NCBI RefSeq assembly: GCF_026625825.1
Contig: NZ_CP113065.1
Span: 1,612,001 to 1,676,000, forward strand
DNA length: 64,000 nt
From: Pseudoxanthomonas sp. SL93
Lineage (GTDB): Bacteria > Pseudomonadota > Gammaproteobacteria > Xanthomonadales > Xanthomonadaceae
Direction: 5' to 3'
Below are positions 47,380-60,238 of the stretch, in pieces. Numbering within the stretch: the stretch's first letter is position 1; each line of letters begins with the position of its first letter. A program made the translations under genes and the position numbers. The notes beneath the pieces are model-generated. The model was not told the DNA's origin, made no database searches, and worked only from the letters and a program-made list of their open reading frames with translations.

Positions 47380-48438
47380 TCAGGTGCTTTCCGACGAACG
47401 GTCTTCCGGGGCCGGACGATCCGCCACATCACCCAGTTCGTGCAGCACGGCGGTGGCGTAGCTGCCGGGCGGCAGGGCGAATTCAAGTTGCAGGCAACCG
47501 GGCTGGAGCCATCGCCACGACAGGCCTTCCGGACGAAGCCGCAGGGCACGGCGCTCCTGCCGCAGGCCCTCCTTCTCCAGGCCCGCGCAAAGCGCCCGTG
47601 CGTCGTCGGACTGCAACGCCGCCACCTCGACCTCCGCCGACCGGGACTGGCTGCGCAGCTCGCCCGCGCCCCAGAGCGGTCCGCTGGGATGGATGTCGAA
47701 CGCGGCCAGTCGCTGCGCCAGCGCATCGCTCCACGGCTCGGGGCCGAACACGCTGCGGCTGCCGGCCAGCATCCACACTTCGCCTTCCAGCCCACGGTTC
47801 CAGCTGGCATCGGCCAGGCGCGCCGCCAGCACGCGATTGAACAACTCGGAGCGCGCCGCCGAAATCAGCAGCGAGCGCTGCTCGCGCCGCATGCGCCTGC
47901 CGGCGAACATCGCAAGTGCCGACGCCACGTTGCCGCCATCGCGACCGAAGCGTTGTTCGCCGAACCAGTTCGGCAATCCGTGTGCGGCGACCTGCTGCAG
48001 GCGCGCTTCGATGGCAGCCAGGTCGCCCTGCACGTCACGCAGCACCAGCACGAAGCGGTTGCCCGCCAGCGCGCCGCGTGGCAGCTTGCGGTTGTGCCAG
48101 GTCGATTCCAGCACGCGCAGGCCATCCGATGGCAGCGTGTCCAGCGCGGGCGCCACGCGCTTGGGCAGGTGCACGGTGAAGCGCTGGCGGGTGACCGCAT
48201 GGCGATCCTTCATGCCTGCATAACCCACGCCCATTTCCGCAATGCCGGCCCACTCCGCAAGCCGCTTGGCGACGAAAGACGTATTGAGGCCGCGCTTCTC
48301 GATGGTCAGCAGCAGGTGCTCGCCTTCGCCGCTCGGCTCGAAACCCGCAACTTCCTCGACGAAGAAATCCTCCGGCGCGCTGCGGATGCGCGCCGACACC
48401 ACCGGCGCCCCGAAGGCACGCGGAAGGCCGTCGCTCAC
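47380..48438 (-). CDS. truD: tRNA pseudouridine(13) synthase
   Basis: A 352-residue TruD-family pseudouridine synthase. '[21 protein letters not shown]' (in part) is the family N-terminus; the catalytic Asp is D78 in '[11 protein letters not shown]'. '[14 protein letters not shown]' and the insertion domain with '[14 protein letters not shown]' follow. The start is GTG 48438, overlapping the ispF stop as GTGA. Follows ispD-ispF, the usual order. Confidence 0.94.
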   Translation of the reverse strand: MSDGLPRAFGAPVVSARIRSAPEDFFVEEVAGFEPSGEGEHLLLTIEKRGLNTSFVAKRLAEWAGIAEMGVGYAGMKDRHAVTRQRFTVHLPKRVAPALDTLPSDGLRVLESTWHNRKLPRGALAGNRFVLVLRDVQGDLAAIEARLQQVAAHGLPNWFGEQRFGRDGGNVASALAMFAGRRMRREQRSLLISAARSELFNRVLAARLADASWNRGLEGEVWMLAGSRSVFGPEPWSDALAQRLAAFDIHPSGPLWGAGELRSQSRSAEVEVAALQSDDARALCAGLEKEGLRQERRALRLRPEGLSWRWLQPGCLQLEFALPPGSYATAVLHELGDVADRPAPEDRSSEST

Positions 48439-48926
48439 GCCTTCACCAGCAGCACGACGGCCTGCGCGGCGATGCCTTCCGCGCGACCGGTGAAGCCCAG
48501 CTTCTCGGTGGTGGTGGCCTTGATGCTGATGCGATCGAGTGGAATGCCCAGATCCGTGGCAACGCACCCGCGCATTGCGTCCGCATGCGGGCCCACCTTC
48601 GGGCGTTCGCAGATGACGGTGACATCGGCGTTGCCCACCTGCCATCCCAGCGCTGCGATCAGTGCATTGCAGTGCCTGAGGAACGCCCGGCTGTCCGCGC
48701 CCTTCCATTGCGGATCGGAGGGCGGGAAATGCCTGCCGATGTCGCCCAGCGCCAATGCGCCCAGCATGGCGTCGCACAGCGCGTGCAGCACCACGTCGCC
48801 ATCGCTGTGTGCCAGCACGCCGCGATCATGGGGCACCCGAACCCCCCCCAGCATCACGTGGTCGCCTTCGCCGAAGGCATGCACGTCGAAACCGTGGCCG
48901 ATGCGGATATTCAAGGAGGTCTGCAT
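48435..48926 (-). CDS. ispF: 2-C-methyl-D-erythritol 2,4-cyclodiphosphate synthase
   Basis: A 163-residue trimeric enzyme of the MEP isoprenoid pathway. The zinc ligands are in 'GHGFDVH' and in '[17 protein letters not shown]', and the loop is '[11 protein letters not shown]'. The C-terminal '[23 protein letters not shown]' (in part) is standard. The start at 48926 has AAGGGA upstream. Next to ispD with 18 bp between. Confidence 0.96.
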   Translation of the reverse strand: MQTSLNIRIGHGFDVHAFGEGDHVMLGGVRVPHDRGVLAHSDGDVVLHALCDAMLGALALGDIGRHFPPSDPQWKGADSRAFLRHCNALIAALGWQVGNADVTVICERPKVGPHADAMRGCVATDLGIPLDRISIKATTTEKLGFTGRAEGIAAQAVVLLVKA

Positions 48927-48944
48927 GTGTTTCCCTTGTGGCAC

Positions 48945-49640
48945 TCAGCGGCTGCGCTGTGCCAGCTCGAACGCGAACCGCGCCAGATCCGCCGGCGTGG
49001 TGATCTTGAAATTGCTCTCCGAGCCTTCCACCAGCAGCGGCCGCAGCCCCAGTCGCTCCATGGCCATGGCCTCGTCGGTAACCTCGACGCCATCGGCCAG
49101 TGCGCTTTCCAGCGCACGGGTCAGCTGCATGCGACGGAACAGCTGCGGCGTGAACGCGCGCCACAGGCGCTCGCGCGGCTCGGTGGCATCGATGCCGCCA
49201 TCGTCTCCCGCCCGCTTCAGCGTGTCGCGGACCGGCGCGGCAAGGATCGCGCCCACCGGATCGTTGCGGCCCCGCTCCATCAGGTGCGAGAGATCGGTGA
49301 GCGACAGGTTGGGCCGCGCGGCGTCGTGCACCAGGACGAAATCGTCCGCACGCACGCTGCCAGGGAGCGCCTGCAGGCCGGCGAGCACCGAGGCGGCGCG
49401 GGTGGCACCGCCGATGCAGGACTGCACGGCCTTGCCGGCGAATTCCGTCCAGCCCGGCCAGTCGGGATCGTTTTCGGAGACCGGCACCACGGCACCTTCC
49501 ACCGCATCGTGGGCGAACAGTGCCGTCAGCGCATGCGCGATCAGCGGAGCGCCGTCGACGACGAGATACTGCTTCGGCAGATCACCACCGAATCGTGTAC
49601 CACGCCCGGCAGCGGGCACCACGGCCCAGACGCGTGCCAT
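48945..49640 (-). CDS. ispD: 2-C-methyl-D-erythritol 4-phosphate cytidylyltransferase
   Basis: A 231-residue enzyme of the MEP pathway. The nucleotide-binding loop '[18 protein letters not shown]' is at about residues 8-25, and 'VLVHDAARP' and '[13 protein letters not shown]' are at the expected places. Its start overlaps the ftsB stop by one base. Complete. Confidence 0.96.
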   Translation of the reverse strand: MARVWAVVPAAGRGTRFGGDLPKQYLVVDGAPLIAHALTALFAHDAVEGAVVPVSENDPDWPGWTEFAGKAVQSCIGGATRAASVLAGLQALPGSVRADDFVLVHDAARPNLSLTDLSHLMERGRNDPVGAILAAPVRDTLKRAGDDGGIDATEPRERLWRAFTPQLFRRMQLTRALESALADGVEVTDEAMAMERLGLRPLLVEGSESNFKITTPADLARFAFELAQRSR

Positions 49641-49987
49641 CAGGGGGCCGGCTCCGCGGCTTGGCCATCACCGCCATCCTCGTCGACGGCAGCCGGCACC
49701 GGCGCGACGGGCTCCACCACGCGATAGAACTTCTCGCCCGGCTTGATCATGCCCAGCTCGCTGCGCGCGCGCTCCTCCACCGCCGACTCACCGGACTTGA
49801 GGTCCTCGACTTCGGCGGCGAGCGCGTCGTTGCGCTCCTGCAGGCCCGCGTTCTCGCGCTTCTGCGCTTCGACCTGCCGCTCCAGCGCGACGACCTGGCC
49901 GGAACTGCCCACGCCGAACCAGAACTTGTACTGCAGCCATCCCAGCAGCAGTACAAGCACCAGCAGCAGCCAGGGCGCCTTCCGCAT
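49640..49987 (-). CDS. ftsB: Cell division protein FtsB
   Basis: A 115-residue bitopic division protein. It has a short cytoplasmic start, one membrane helix (about residues 5-20, '[16 protein letters not shown]'), then a coiled coil ('[29 protein letters not shown]', in part) and '[19 protein letters not shown]', the family's conserved C-terminal part. An extra Ala/Pro/Asp-rich tail follows. FtsB joins FtsL and FtsQ in the periplasm. Next to eno, as in E. coli. Confidence 0.95.
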   Translation of the reverse strand: MRKAPWLLLVLVLLLGWLQYKFWFGVGSSGQVVALERQVEAQKRENAGLQERNDALAAEVEDLKSGESAVEERARSELGMIKPGEKFYRVVEPVAPVPAAVDEDGGDGQAAEPAP

Positions 49988-49990
49988 GGA

Positions 49991-51286
<1,296 letters not shown>

Positions 51287-51291
51287 TCAGC

Positions 51292-52125
51292 TCAGAGAGT
51301 GGATTCGAGGAAACCGTTCTTCTTGGTGATGCCATCCAGCGCCAGCAGCGTCTCAAGCAGCGCCTCCATCTTGTCCAGCGGCCAGGCATTCGGCCCATCG
51401 GACAGGGCCTTGGCCGGGTCCGGGTGCGTTTCGGCGAACAGGCCGGCCACGCCCACGGCAACCGCCGCACGCGCCAGCACCGGCACGAACTCGCGCTGGC
51501 CGCCGGAGCTGGTGCCCTGCCCGCCCGGCAGCTGCACGGAGTGGGTGGCGTCGAACACCACCGGGCAGCCGGTATCGCGCATCACGCTCAGCGAGCGCAT
51601 GTCGCTGACCAGGTTGTTGTAGCCGAAGGACGCGCCACGCTCGCAGACCATGATGTCCTGGTTGCCGGTGGACTTGGCCTTTTCGACGACGGGCTTCATG
51701 TCCCAGGGCGACAGGAACTGCCCCTTCTTGATGTTGACCGGCCTGCCGGCCGAGCAGACCTTCCTGATGAAGTCGGTCTGGCGCACGAGGAAGGCCGGGG
51801 TCTGCAGCACATCGACGACCGCCGCGACTTCGTCCATCGGCGTGTATTCGTGCACATCGGTCAGTACAGGCACACCTACCTGCTTCTTCACCGCGTCCAG
51901 CACCTTCAATCCTTCCTCCATGCCGGGACCACGGAAGCTGGTGCCGGAGGTACGGTTGGCCTTGTCGAAGCTGGACTTGAAGATGAAGTTCATCCCCAGC
52001 TTGCCGGTGATTTCCTTCAGGCGACCGGCCACGTCGATCTGCAACTGCATCGACTCGATGACGCAGGGGCCCGCGATCAGGAACAAGGGCTGGTCAAGGC
52101 CGACGTCGAATCCACAAAGCTTCAT
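51292..52125 (-). CDS. kdsA: 2-dehydro-3-deoxyphosphooctonate aldolase (KDO-8-P synthase)
   Basis: A 277-residue enzyme of lipopolysaccharide core synthesis, condensing arabinose 5-phosphate with phosphoenolpyruvate. '[11 protein letters not shown]', '[12 protein letters not shown]', '[10 protein letters not shown]', '[19 protein letters not shown]' and '[20 protein letters not shown]' (in part) are characteristic. It lacks the metal-site Cys seen in class II enzymes ('KSSFDKAN' in place of the Cys-type), so it is probably the metal-independent class. Confidence 0.95.
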   Translation of the reverse strand: MKLCGFDVGLDQPLFLIAGPCVIESMQLQIDVAGRLKEITGKLGMNFIFKSSFDKANRTSGTSFRGPGMEEGLKVLDAVKKQVGVPVLTDVHEYTPMDEVAAVVDVLQTPAFLVRQTDFIRKVCSAGRPVNIKKGQFLSPWDMKPVVEKAKSTGNQDIMVCERGASFGYNNLVSDMRSLSVMRDTGCPVVFDATHSVQLPGGQGTSSGGQREFVPVLARAAVAVGVAGLFAETHPDPAKALSDGPNAWPLDKMEALLETLLALDGITKKNGFLESTL

Positions 52126-52145
52126 TCAAACACCTCTCGTTTGAG

Positions 52146-52267
52146 CCCCTCTCCCCCGGGAGAGGGTTGGGGTGAGGGTACGGCGGAATCCGGATGGCGG
52201 GAGCACAGTGGACTCCGCCCTACCCTCATCCGCCCCTCCCCGGCACCTTCTCCCTGGAGGGAGAAGG
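52146..52267. repeat. Extragenic palindromic element between pyrG and kdsA
   Basis: A 122-bp element has a CCCTCTCC/GGAGAGGG hairpin at its left end, a CCTTCTCCCT/AGGGAGAAGG hairpin at its right end (52246-52267) and long-range pairing of the inner GAGGGTACGGCGGA and TCCGCCCTACCCTC arms. It belongs to the same family as the copies at 26695, 26890 and 27365. It lies inside the pyrG-kdsA transcript and may alter its stability. Confidence 0.7.
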
Positions 52268-52276
52268 AAACAGCAT

Positions 52277-53983
<1,707 letters not shown>

Positions 53984-54068
53984 CTAAAAGCGCGACGCCC
54001 CGCGGAAGCGGGGCGCCGGCGCATTGCGCGAGTGGCGGAAAGCCTTGTGCGACAAGGCATGCGAAGGA

Positions 54069-54329
54069 TCAGGGCTTGCGCTCTTCTTCCTCGTCTTCCT
54101 TGCCCGACTTGCCGCCCTGGCCCTGTTCGGCCTTGGCCCGCTTGGCGGCGGCCTCGTTCGCGGCGCGGCGTTGCGCCTTGCGATCGGGGTCGGACGGATC
54201 GGTGGACTGGGATTGGTCCTGGCTGCGCTTGTCGGCGTCGTTGCCGGCGCGCGACTGTGCAAGCGCGCCCACGGCGGCCACGGACAGGGCGACGGCGGCG
54301 GTGAACAGCAGAAGATGGCGCGGTTTCAT
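54069..54329 (-). CDS. Small exported charged protein
   Basis: An 86-residue protein with a signal peptide (to about residue 25, 'AVGALAQS') and a mature part made only of charged and small residues ('DPDRKAQRRAANEAAAKRAKAEQ', in part, then an acidic 'EDEEEERKP' end). It is expected to be unstructured or helical in the periplasm. GGAG is well spaced before the start at 54329. No family recognised. A weak GC hairpin lies at 53996-54015, downstream of its stop. Confidence 0.6.
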   Translation of the reverse strand: MKPRHLLLFTAAVALSVAAVGALAQSRAGNDADKRSQDQSQSTDPSDPDRKAQRRAANEAAAKRAKAEQGQGGKSGKEDEEEERKP

Positions 54330-54491
54330 GAGGGTTTCTCCGGGGTGCGACACAGGCCATATGGAGGCGGCGGAGGCCGAATCCAAGCAGGCGCCCGCAC
54401 ACTAGTGGGTGTGGGCTGAACGTGCAAAAAACCCGCCCACCCGGCAAACTCCTGCGGCTGACCCGCCCCCCGCACCGGAAACCGTCCGTCC

Positions 54492-55196
54492 ATGCCGAAT
54501 CGCCGCCTCGCCTGCCTGTTGCTGTTGCTGACGACCACCCTGCCCTTCGCCGCCTTCGCACAACGGCAGCCGCTGACACCGGCCCAGATCAAGCTGGAAG
54601 CGTTGGCGCAAGACACCCAGCGGATGTCCTCGGAAGACGATGGCCTGGAGCTGGTGTGGTGGCTGCCGTCGGTGTACTGGGACGCGGCGGCCAACTCCTC
54701 CGGCCTGCCGGCGTCCAGCAAGGCGGAGTTCCTGAAGGCCTTCGACGGCTACGTGATGGTGGCCGTGGTGCAGGGCAAGATGGGGCTGGTGGGGGTGGAC
54801 CGTTTCCTGGACGCGGAGGAAGCGCTGGCCGGCCTGCAACTGGTGGACACCAGCGGCAAGGCGCACAAGGCACTGCGCGACGAACAGATTCCCGCACAGC
54901 TCCGCACCATGCTGGCGGTGATGAAGCCGATCCTGGCCAACATGATCGGTCCGATGGGCACCAACATGCACTTCGCCGTCTTCAAGGATCGCGACGCGAA
55001 AGGCAAGCCGTTCTTCGACCCGCTGGGCAGCGGGTGGATGAAGGTCATCACCAACCGGAACACCCATGCGTTCCGCCTGCCGCTGGGCAGCCTGCTGGCG
55101 CCGCAGCAGGACCCGGCGAACGGCGACGTGTTCCCCGGCGATTACCTCTACAGTCCCTACACCGGCGCGCCCCTGAAGTCCGCGCCGCAGCCGTAA
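54492..55196 (+). CDS. Exported hypothetical protein upstream of parE
   Basis: A 234-residue protein with a cleavable signal peptide (to about residue 23, 'PFAAFAQ'). The mature part has 'LELVWWLPSVYWDAAA', 'VMVAVVQGKMGLVGVDRFLDAEE' (in part) and a C-terminal 'PVNRNTHAFRLPLGSLL'-like stretch. The composition is soluble periplasmic. The same family appears next to parE in other xanthomonads as far as I can recall, but its function is not known. parE starts 28 bp downstream, so the two may be co-transcribed. Confidence 0.6.
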   Translation: MPNRRLACLLLLLTTTLPFAAFAQRQPLTPAQIKLEALAQDTQRMSSEDDGLELVWWLPSVYWDAAANSSGLPASSKAEFLKAFDGYVMVAVVQGKMGLVGVDRFLDAEEALAGLQLVDTSGKAHKALRDEQIPAQLRTMLAVMKPILANMIGPMGTNMHFAVFKDRDAKGKPFFDPLGSGWMKVITNRNTHAFRLPLGSLLAPQQDPANGDVFPGDYLYSPYTGAPLKSAPQP

Positions 55197-55224
55197 CCCC
55201 ATTCCCGGAAGACACCCGCATCTC

Positions 55225-57114
55225 ATGAGCAGTCGCTACAACGCCGCCGACATCGAAGTCCTCTCCGGCCTTGACCCGGTCAAGCGCCGTCCGGGCATGT
55301 ATACCGACACCTCGCGCCCCAACCATCTGGCGCAGGAAGTCATCGACAACGCGGTGGACGAAGCGCTCGCCGGCCATGCCGGCAGCATCGAGGTCACCCT
55401 GTTCAAGGACGGCAGCTGCGAAGTCAGCGACGATGGCCGCGGCATGCCGGTGGACATCCACCCCGAAGAAAAGATCCCGGGCGTCGAGCTGATCCTCACG
55501 CGCCTGCATGCAGGCGGCAAGTTCAGCAACAAGAACTACACCTTCTCCGGCGGCCTGCACGGCGTCGGCGTCAGCGTGGTCAATGCGTTGTCCACCCTGG
55601 TGGAAGTGCACATCAAGCGCGACGGCAGCGAGCACCGCATCACCTTCCGCAACGGCGACCGCGCCACGCCGCTGGAAGTCGTCGGCAGCGTGGGCAAGAA
55701 GAACACCGGCACCCGCGTGCGCTTCTGGGCCGACCCCAAGTATTTCGACACGCCCAAGTTCAACGTGCGCGCGCTCAAGCACCTGCTGCGCGCCAAGGCG
55801 GTGCTCTGCCCCGGGCTGAATGTCACCCTGTTCGACGAAGCCAGCGGCGAGCGTGACAACTGGCACTACGAGGATGGCCTGCGGGACTACCTGAAGGGCG
55901 AGATGGCCGGGCGCGAACTGCTGCCACCGGACCTCTTCGTCGGCCAGTTGAAGAAGGACGGCGAGATCGTCGACTGGGCCGTGGCCTGGGTGCCCGAAGG
56001 CGAGCTGGTGCAGGAGAGCTACGTCAACCTGATCCCCACCGCGCAACATGGCACGCACGTCAACGGCCTGCGCAGCGGCCTGACCGATGCGCTGCGCGAG
56101 TTCTGCGACTTCCGCAACCTGCTGCCCCGTGGCGTGAAGCTGGCGCCGGAAGACGTGTGGGACCGCGTCGCGTTCGTGCTGTCGCTGAAGATGACCGATC
56201 CGCAGTTCAGCGGCCAGACCAAAGAGCGCCTGTCCTCGCGCCAGGCCGCCGGTTTCATCGAAGGCGCCGCGCACGATGCGTTCAGCCTGTGGCTGAACCA
56301 GCACGTGGACATGGGCGAACGTATCGCGCAGATCGCCATCGAGCGTGCCAGCGCGCGCCTGAAGACCGAAAAGCAGATCGTCCGCAAGAAGGTCACCCAG
56401 GGCCCCGCACTGCCCGGCAAGCTGGCCGACTGCATCAGCCAGGATCTTTCGCGCACCGAATTGTTCCTGGTGGAAGGCGATTCGGCGGGCGGCAGCGCCA
56501 AGCAGGCGCGCGACAAGGATTTCCAGGCCATCCTGCCGTTGCGCGGCAAGATCCTGAACACCTGGGAGGTCGCCAGCACGTCCGTGCTGGCCTCCGACGA
56601 AGTGCACAACCTGGCCATCGCCATCGGCTGCGATCCCGGCAAGGACGACATCTCCGGCCTGCGTTACGGCAAGGTGGTGATCCTGGCGGACGCGGACTCC
56701 GACGGCCTGCACATCGCCACGCTGCTGACCGCGCTGTTCCTGCGCCACTTCCCGGCGCTGGTGCAGGCGGGCCATGTGTTCGTCGCGATGCCGCCGCTGT
56801 TCCGCGTGGACGTGGGCAAGCAGGTCTTCTATGCCCTGGATGAGGAAGAAAAGCGCCTGCTGCTGGACAAGATCGAGCGCGAGAAGATCCGCGGCGCCAT
56901 CAACGTCACCCGCTTCAAGGGCTTGGGCGAAATGAACCCGTCCCAGCTGCGCGAATCCACCATCCACCCCGACACGCGCCGGCTGGTACAGCTGACCGTC
57001 GACGACGAACTGCAGACACGTTCGTTGATGGACATGCTGTTGGCCAAGAAGCGCGCGGGCGACCGGAAGCAATGGCTGGAGATGAAGGGCGACATGGCTT
57101 CCCTCGAGGTCTGA
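55225..57114 (+). CDS. parE: DNA topoisomerase IV subunit B
   Basis: The 629-residue ATPase subunit of topoisomerase IV, which decatenates daughter chromosomes. The GHKL ATPase has 'IDNAVDEALAG', 'DDGRGMPVDIHP' and 'GGLHGVGVSVVNAL'. The TOPRIM domain has 'LVEGDSAGGSAKQARD' and 'ILADADSDGLHI'. The C-terminal 'RFKGLGEMNPSQLRESTI' is the ParE/GyrB signature. Length fits ParE rather than GyrB (no large insertion). ParC is not in the window. Confidence 0.96.
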   Translation: MSSRYNAADIEVLSGLDPVKRRPGMYTDTSRPNHLAQEVIDNAVDEALAGHAGSIEVTLFKDGSCEVSDDGRGMPVDIHPEEKIPGVELILTRLHAGGKFSNKNYTFSGGLHGVGVSVVNALSTLVEVHIKRDGSEHRITFRNGDRATPLEVVGSVGKKNTGTRVRFWADPKYFDTPKFNVRALKHLLRAKAVLCPGLNVTLFDEASGERDNWHYEDGLRDYLKGEMAGRELLPPDLFVGQLKKDGEIVDWAVAWVPEGELVQESYVNLIPTAQHGTHVNGLRSGLTDALREFCDFRNLLPRGVKLAPEDVWDRVAFVLSLKMTDPQFSGQTKERLSSRQAAGFIEGAAHDAFSLWLNQHVDMGERIAQIAIERASARLKTEKQIVRKKVTQGPALPGKLADCISQDLSRTELFLVEGDSAGGSAKQARDKDFQAILPLRGKILNTWEVASTSVLASDEVHNLAIAIGCDPGKDDISGLRYGKVVILADADSDGLHIATLLTALFLRHFPALVQAGHVFVAMPPLFRVDVGKQVFYALDEEEKRLLLDKIEREKIRGAINVTRFKGLGEMNPSQLRESTIHPDTRRLVQLTVDDELQTRSLMDMLLAKKRAGDRKQWLEMKGDMASLEV

Positions 57115-57241
57115 CCGGCAACGCCTACCCGGCGCCGGCGGGATGGCCGCCCTCCACGTCTGGACAGCGAAAGCGGCAGCGTCGCACACGACCTGCCGCG
57201 ACTGAACGCCACGTTCACCGCCCCGATGCGATAACCGGGGA

Positions 57242-58372
57242 ATGGAACAAACACGGCATCCCTACACGTTCGGCATCGAGGAGGAATACTTCCTGGTACG
57301 CCGCAACGGACGGCGGCTGCGGCACATGCCGCGCCGTTTCTTCGACGCGTGCCGGCGCACGCTGGGCGAACGCTTCGGCGGCGAAATGCTGCAGACGCAG
57401 GTGGAAGTGCAGACCGGCGTGCACGGCGATCCGGCGGAGGCGCAGGCCGATCTTGAAGCGATGCGGCACGGCGTGGCCCGCATCGCGACCGAGCACGGAC
57501 TGGCGATCCTCGCCGCCGGCACGCATCCACTTGCCCAGTGGCGTGGCCAGCGCAGCACCGAAAAACCCCACTACGACGCCGTGATGGACGAGCTGCAGAT
57601 GCTCGGCCACCGCAACATGGTGTGCGGCATGCACGTGCATGTGCAGCAGGCCGATCCTGCCAACCGCGTCGACCTGATGCGACGGCTGCAGCCTTACCTT
57701 CCCCTGCTGCTGGCCTTCAGTACGTCGTCGCCGTTCTGGCTCTGCCACGACACGGGACTGATGGGGTACCGCCACACGGCCTATCGGGAGATTCCCCGCA
57801 CGGGACTGCCGCCGCTCTTTTCGGGCCAGGACGAATACGAGGCCTACGTGCAGCGGCTCACCTCCGCAGGCGCCATCAAGGACGCCAGCTTCCTGTGGTG
57901 GGCACTGCGGCCGTCGCTGGCGTTCCCGACGCTGGAGTTGCGCGTCACCGATGCCTGCACCGACATGCGCGATGCGCTGGCGATCGCGCAGTTGTTCCGT
58001 TGCCTGGTCCGTCACCTGGAACGCCATCCGCGGCGCCACGCGACGCTGGCGGCCGGCGACCAGGCGGTGATCGACGAGAACCTCTGGCGCGCGCAGCGCT
58101 ACGGTTTCGATGCCGGCCTGATGGATGTCGATGGCGGCGCGCTGGTGCCGGTGCGCGCGTTGTTCCAGCAGATAATGGAGCGACTGGACGAGGACGTGCA
58201 GGCGCTGGGCTGCCACGCGCAGATCCAGCATTTGTGGACGATCCTGGAGGACGGCAGCAGCGCGCACCGGCAGCGCCGCATCTATGAATCCGCGCGTGGC
58301 CGGGGAAGTTCGCGCGGTGAAGCGTTGCAAGAGGTGGTGGCGTGGCTGGTCGATGCCAGCCATCCGGTCTGA
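57242..58372 (+). CDS. Carboxylate-amine ligase, YbdK/GCS2 family
   Basis: A 376-residue ATP-grasp-like glutamate-cysteine ligase homologue (GCS2). 'TFGIEEEYFLV' at residues 9-19, 'GMHVHVQQ' (about 129-136) and 'PTLELRVTDACTDMRDALAIAQL' (in part, about 228-250) are the family landmarks. E. coli YbdK has weak glutamate-cysteine ligase activity; the natural reaction is uncertain. Monocistronic, 127 bp after parE. Confidence 0.88.
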   Translation: MEQTRHPYTFGIEEEYFLVRRNGRRLRHMPRRFFDACRRTLGERFGGEMLQTQVEVQTGVHGDPAEAQADLEAMRHGVARIATEHGLAILAAGTHPLAQWRGQRSTEKPHYDAVMDELQMLGHRNMVCGMHVHVQQADPANRVDLMRRLQPYLPLLLAFSTSSPFWLCHDTGLMGYRHTAYREIPRTGLPPLFSGQDEYEAYVQRLTSAGAIKDASFLWWALRPSLAFPTLELRVTDACTDMRDALAIAQLFRCLVRHLERHPRRHATLAAGDQAVIDENLWRAQRYGFDAGLMDVDGGALVPVRALFQQIMERLDEDVQALGCHAQIQHLWTILEDGSSAHRQRRIYESARGRGSSRGEALQEVVAWLVDASHPV

Positions 58373-58385
58373 GACGGCACGCGCA

Positions 58386-59366
58386 TCAGACCTTCGCGCC
58401 CGGGCGCGACACCACGAAGACGCCGGCCATCACCAGCACCGTACCCGCCACCTGCCATGGTCCCATCGGCTCATCAAGCAGCAGCAGGCTGAGCAGGATG
58501 GTCGATACCGGGCCCACCATGCCGACCTGCGCCGCCAGCGCCGACCCGATGCGCGCCACCGCCATCATCACGGCCAACACCGGCAGCACCGTGCAGAGCG
58601 TGCCGTTCACCAGTGAAAGCGCGTACACCTCCCACGGCAGCACCAGTGCTTCCATCGGTCGCAGCAGGATGAACTGCAGCAGGCAGAGCACGCTGGCGAC
58701 GCTGCTTGCGTAGGCGGTAAGACGCACGGCACCGACACGACTGACCAGTTCGCCACTGCCCAGCAGATACAGCGCATAGGCCAGCGCACTGCCGAACACC
58801 AGCGCACTGCCCAGCGCGATGTTGCTGCCACCCAAGGTCAAGTCGTGTCCGAAGGCCAGCGCCACGCCGGCGTAACTCACCAGCAGCGCGACCAGCTGTC
58901 GCCGCGAAACGCGCTTGCCCAAGGCCACCCAGCCGATCAGTGCCACCAGGGTGGGCGTCAGGTAAAGGATCAATCGTTCCAGCGTGGCCGTGATGTAGGC
59001 CAGGCCGGCGAAGTCCAGGAAACTGGCCAGGTAGTAACCCAGGAAACCCAGCAACCCGATCCTGCCGAGATCGGCCCGCGACAGCGGCGTGGCGCGGCGC
59101 GCGGCCCACAGGCCCATCAGCAGGAAGAACGGGAATGCCACCAGCATGCGCAGCGCCAGCAGCGTGACCGCGTCGGCGCCGTAGCGATAACCCAGCTTGA
59201 CGATGATGGCCTTGCCGGAGAAGGCGATGGCGCCCAGCGCCGCCAGCAGCACCCCGGAACGGGCAACCGCTTTCAACGCTGGAGGCGCGGCGGGGCTTTC
59301 CGGCGCTTCCGCCGGCGCGATGTCCAGCGGTTGCGCCAGTTCGTCCTCGGCGTCGTTGCCCGTCAT
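58386..59366 (-). CDS. DMT-superfamily transporter (EamA domains)
   Basis: A 326-residue inner-membrane protein with ten helices arranged as two EamA repeats (about residues 36-170 and 180-318). A disordered acidic/Pro/Ala-rich cytoplasmic N-terminus comes first. The DMT motif region 'AGLAYITATLERLILYLTPTLVALIGW' (in part) ends the first repeat. It may export metabolites or amino acids; the substrate cannot be inferred. It follows the formylglutamate amidohydrolase gene after 10 bp in the same direction. Confidence 0.88.
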   Translation of the reverse strand: MTGNDAEDELAQPLDIAPAEAPESPAAPPALKAVARSGVLLAALGAIAFSGKAIIVKLGYRYGADAVTLLALRMLVAFPFFLLMGLWAARRATPLSRADLGRIGLLGFLGYYLASFLDFAGLAYITATLERLILYLTPTLVALIGWVALGKRVSRRQLVALLVSYAGVALAFGHDLTLGGSNIALGSALVFGSALAYALYLLGSGELVSRVGAVRLTAYASSVASVLCLLQFILLRPMEALVLPWEVYALSLVNGTLCTVLPVLAVMMAVARIGSALAAQVGMVGPVSTILLSLLLLDEPMGPWQVAGTVLVMAGVFVVSRPGAKV

Positions 59367-59376
59367 CGCTGGCGGA

Positions 59377-60153
59377 TCATTGCAGCGCGCATTCCAGCAG
59401 GCGACGGATCAAGGCCTGGGTCGGCGCTGCACGCTCTGGCAGGTAGGCGAAGCTGTCCTCGTCCATGTAGTTCAGCTGGGCCAGTTCCAGCTGCACGGTC
59501 TGGATGCCGCGCGGCACGTCGCTGTAGTGGCGCGTGATGTACCCGCCCCGGAAGCGCCCGTTCACGACGAAACTGAAATCCCGCTGCGAGGCGAGCACGT
59601 CTCCCAGCGCCTGCTGCAGCGCCGGGCCGCAGCTCGCGCCGCCGGCGGTACCGAGGTTGAAATCCGGCAGGCGGCCTTCGAACAGGAATGGCACCACGCT
59701 GCGGATCGAATGGCCTTCCCACAGCACCACGCGGCCGTGCGCCGCGTGGATGCGCGCGACCTCGTCCTGCAGCGCACGATGGTAAGGGCGCCAGTAGCGA
59801 TCGACGCGCGCGGTGATCTCCGCGGGCGTGGGCTCCTGCCCTGGCAGGTACACGGGCTGTCCGCTGAACTGCACCACGGGACACAGGCCGGTGGTGTTCT
59901 GGCCCGGGTACAGCGAGACATCGTCTTCCGGGCGGTTCAGGTCCACCACGTAACGCGAATGCGTGGGTACGATGATCGAGGCGCCCATCTCGCGCGCAAA
60001 CGCGTAAAGCCGGTCGACATGCCAGTCGGTATCGGGCACGCGCCGCGCATCGGGTGTCATCCGTACACCGAGTTCGTCGGGCAGCCGCGTGCCGTTGTGC
60101 GGCAGGCTGACGAACAGCGGCACGGTGCCGCGGTGCAGGGTGAAGGTTTCCAT
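59377..60153 (-). CDS. hutG: N-formylglutamate amidohydrolase
   Basis: A 258-residue enzyme of the FGase family that hydrolyses N-formyl-glutamate in histidine breakdown. 'PLFVSLPHNGTRLPDEL' at the start, 'DTDWHVDRLYAFARE', 'VDLNRPEDDVSLYPGQNTTGLCPV' (in part), 'EGHSIRS' and 'NGRFRGGYITRHY' match the family. Start at ATG 60153; no other hut genes are nearby, so the substrate could differ. It is downstream of glutathione reductase on the same strand. Confidence 0.85.
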   Translation of the reverse strand: METFTLHRGTVPLFVSLPHNGTRLPDELGVRMTPDARRVPDTDWHVDRLYAFAREMGASIIVPTHSRYVVDLNRPEDDVSLYPGQNTTGLCPVVQFSGQPVYLPGQEPTPAEITARVDRYWRPYHRALQDEVARIHAAHGRVVLWEGHSIRSVVPFLFEGRLPDFNLGTAGGASCGPALQQALGDVLASQRDFSFVVNGRFRGGYITRHYSDVPRGIQTVQLELAQLNYMDEDSFAYLPERAAPTQALIRRLLECALQ

Positions 60154-60238
60154 GCGGGCATTGTAGGGCGGGCACCGGCGTGCCGCATCTCCGCCACCGC
60201 TCACTGGCTGCCGGAGCCGCGGGGTGATCCCGCCCTCC

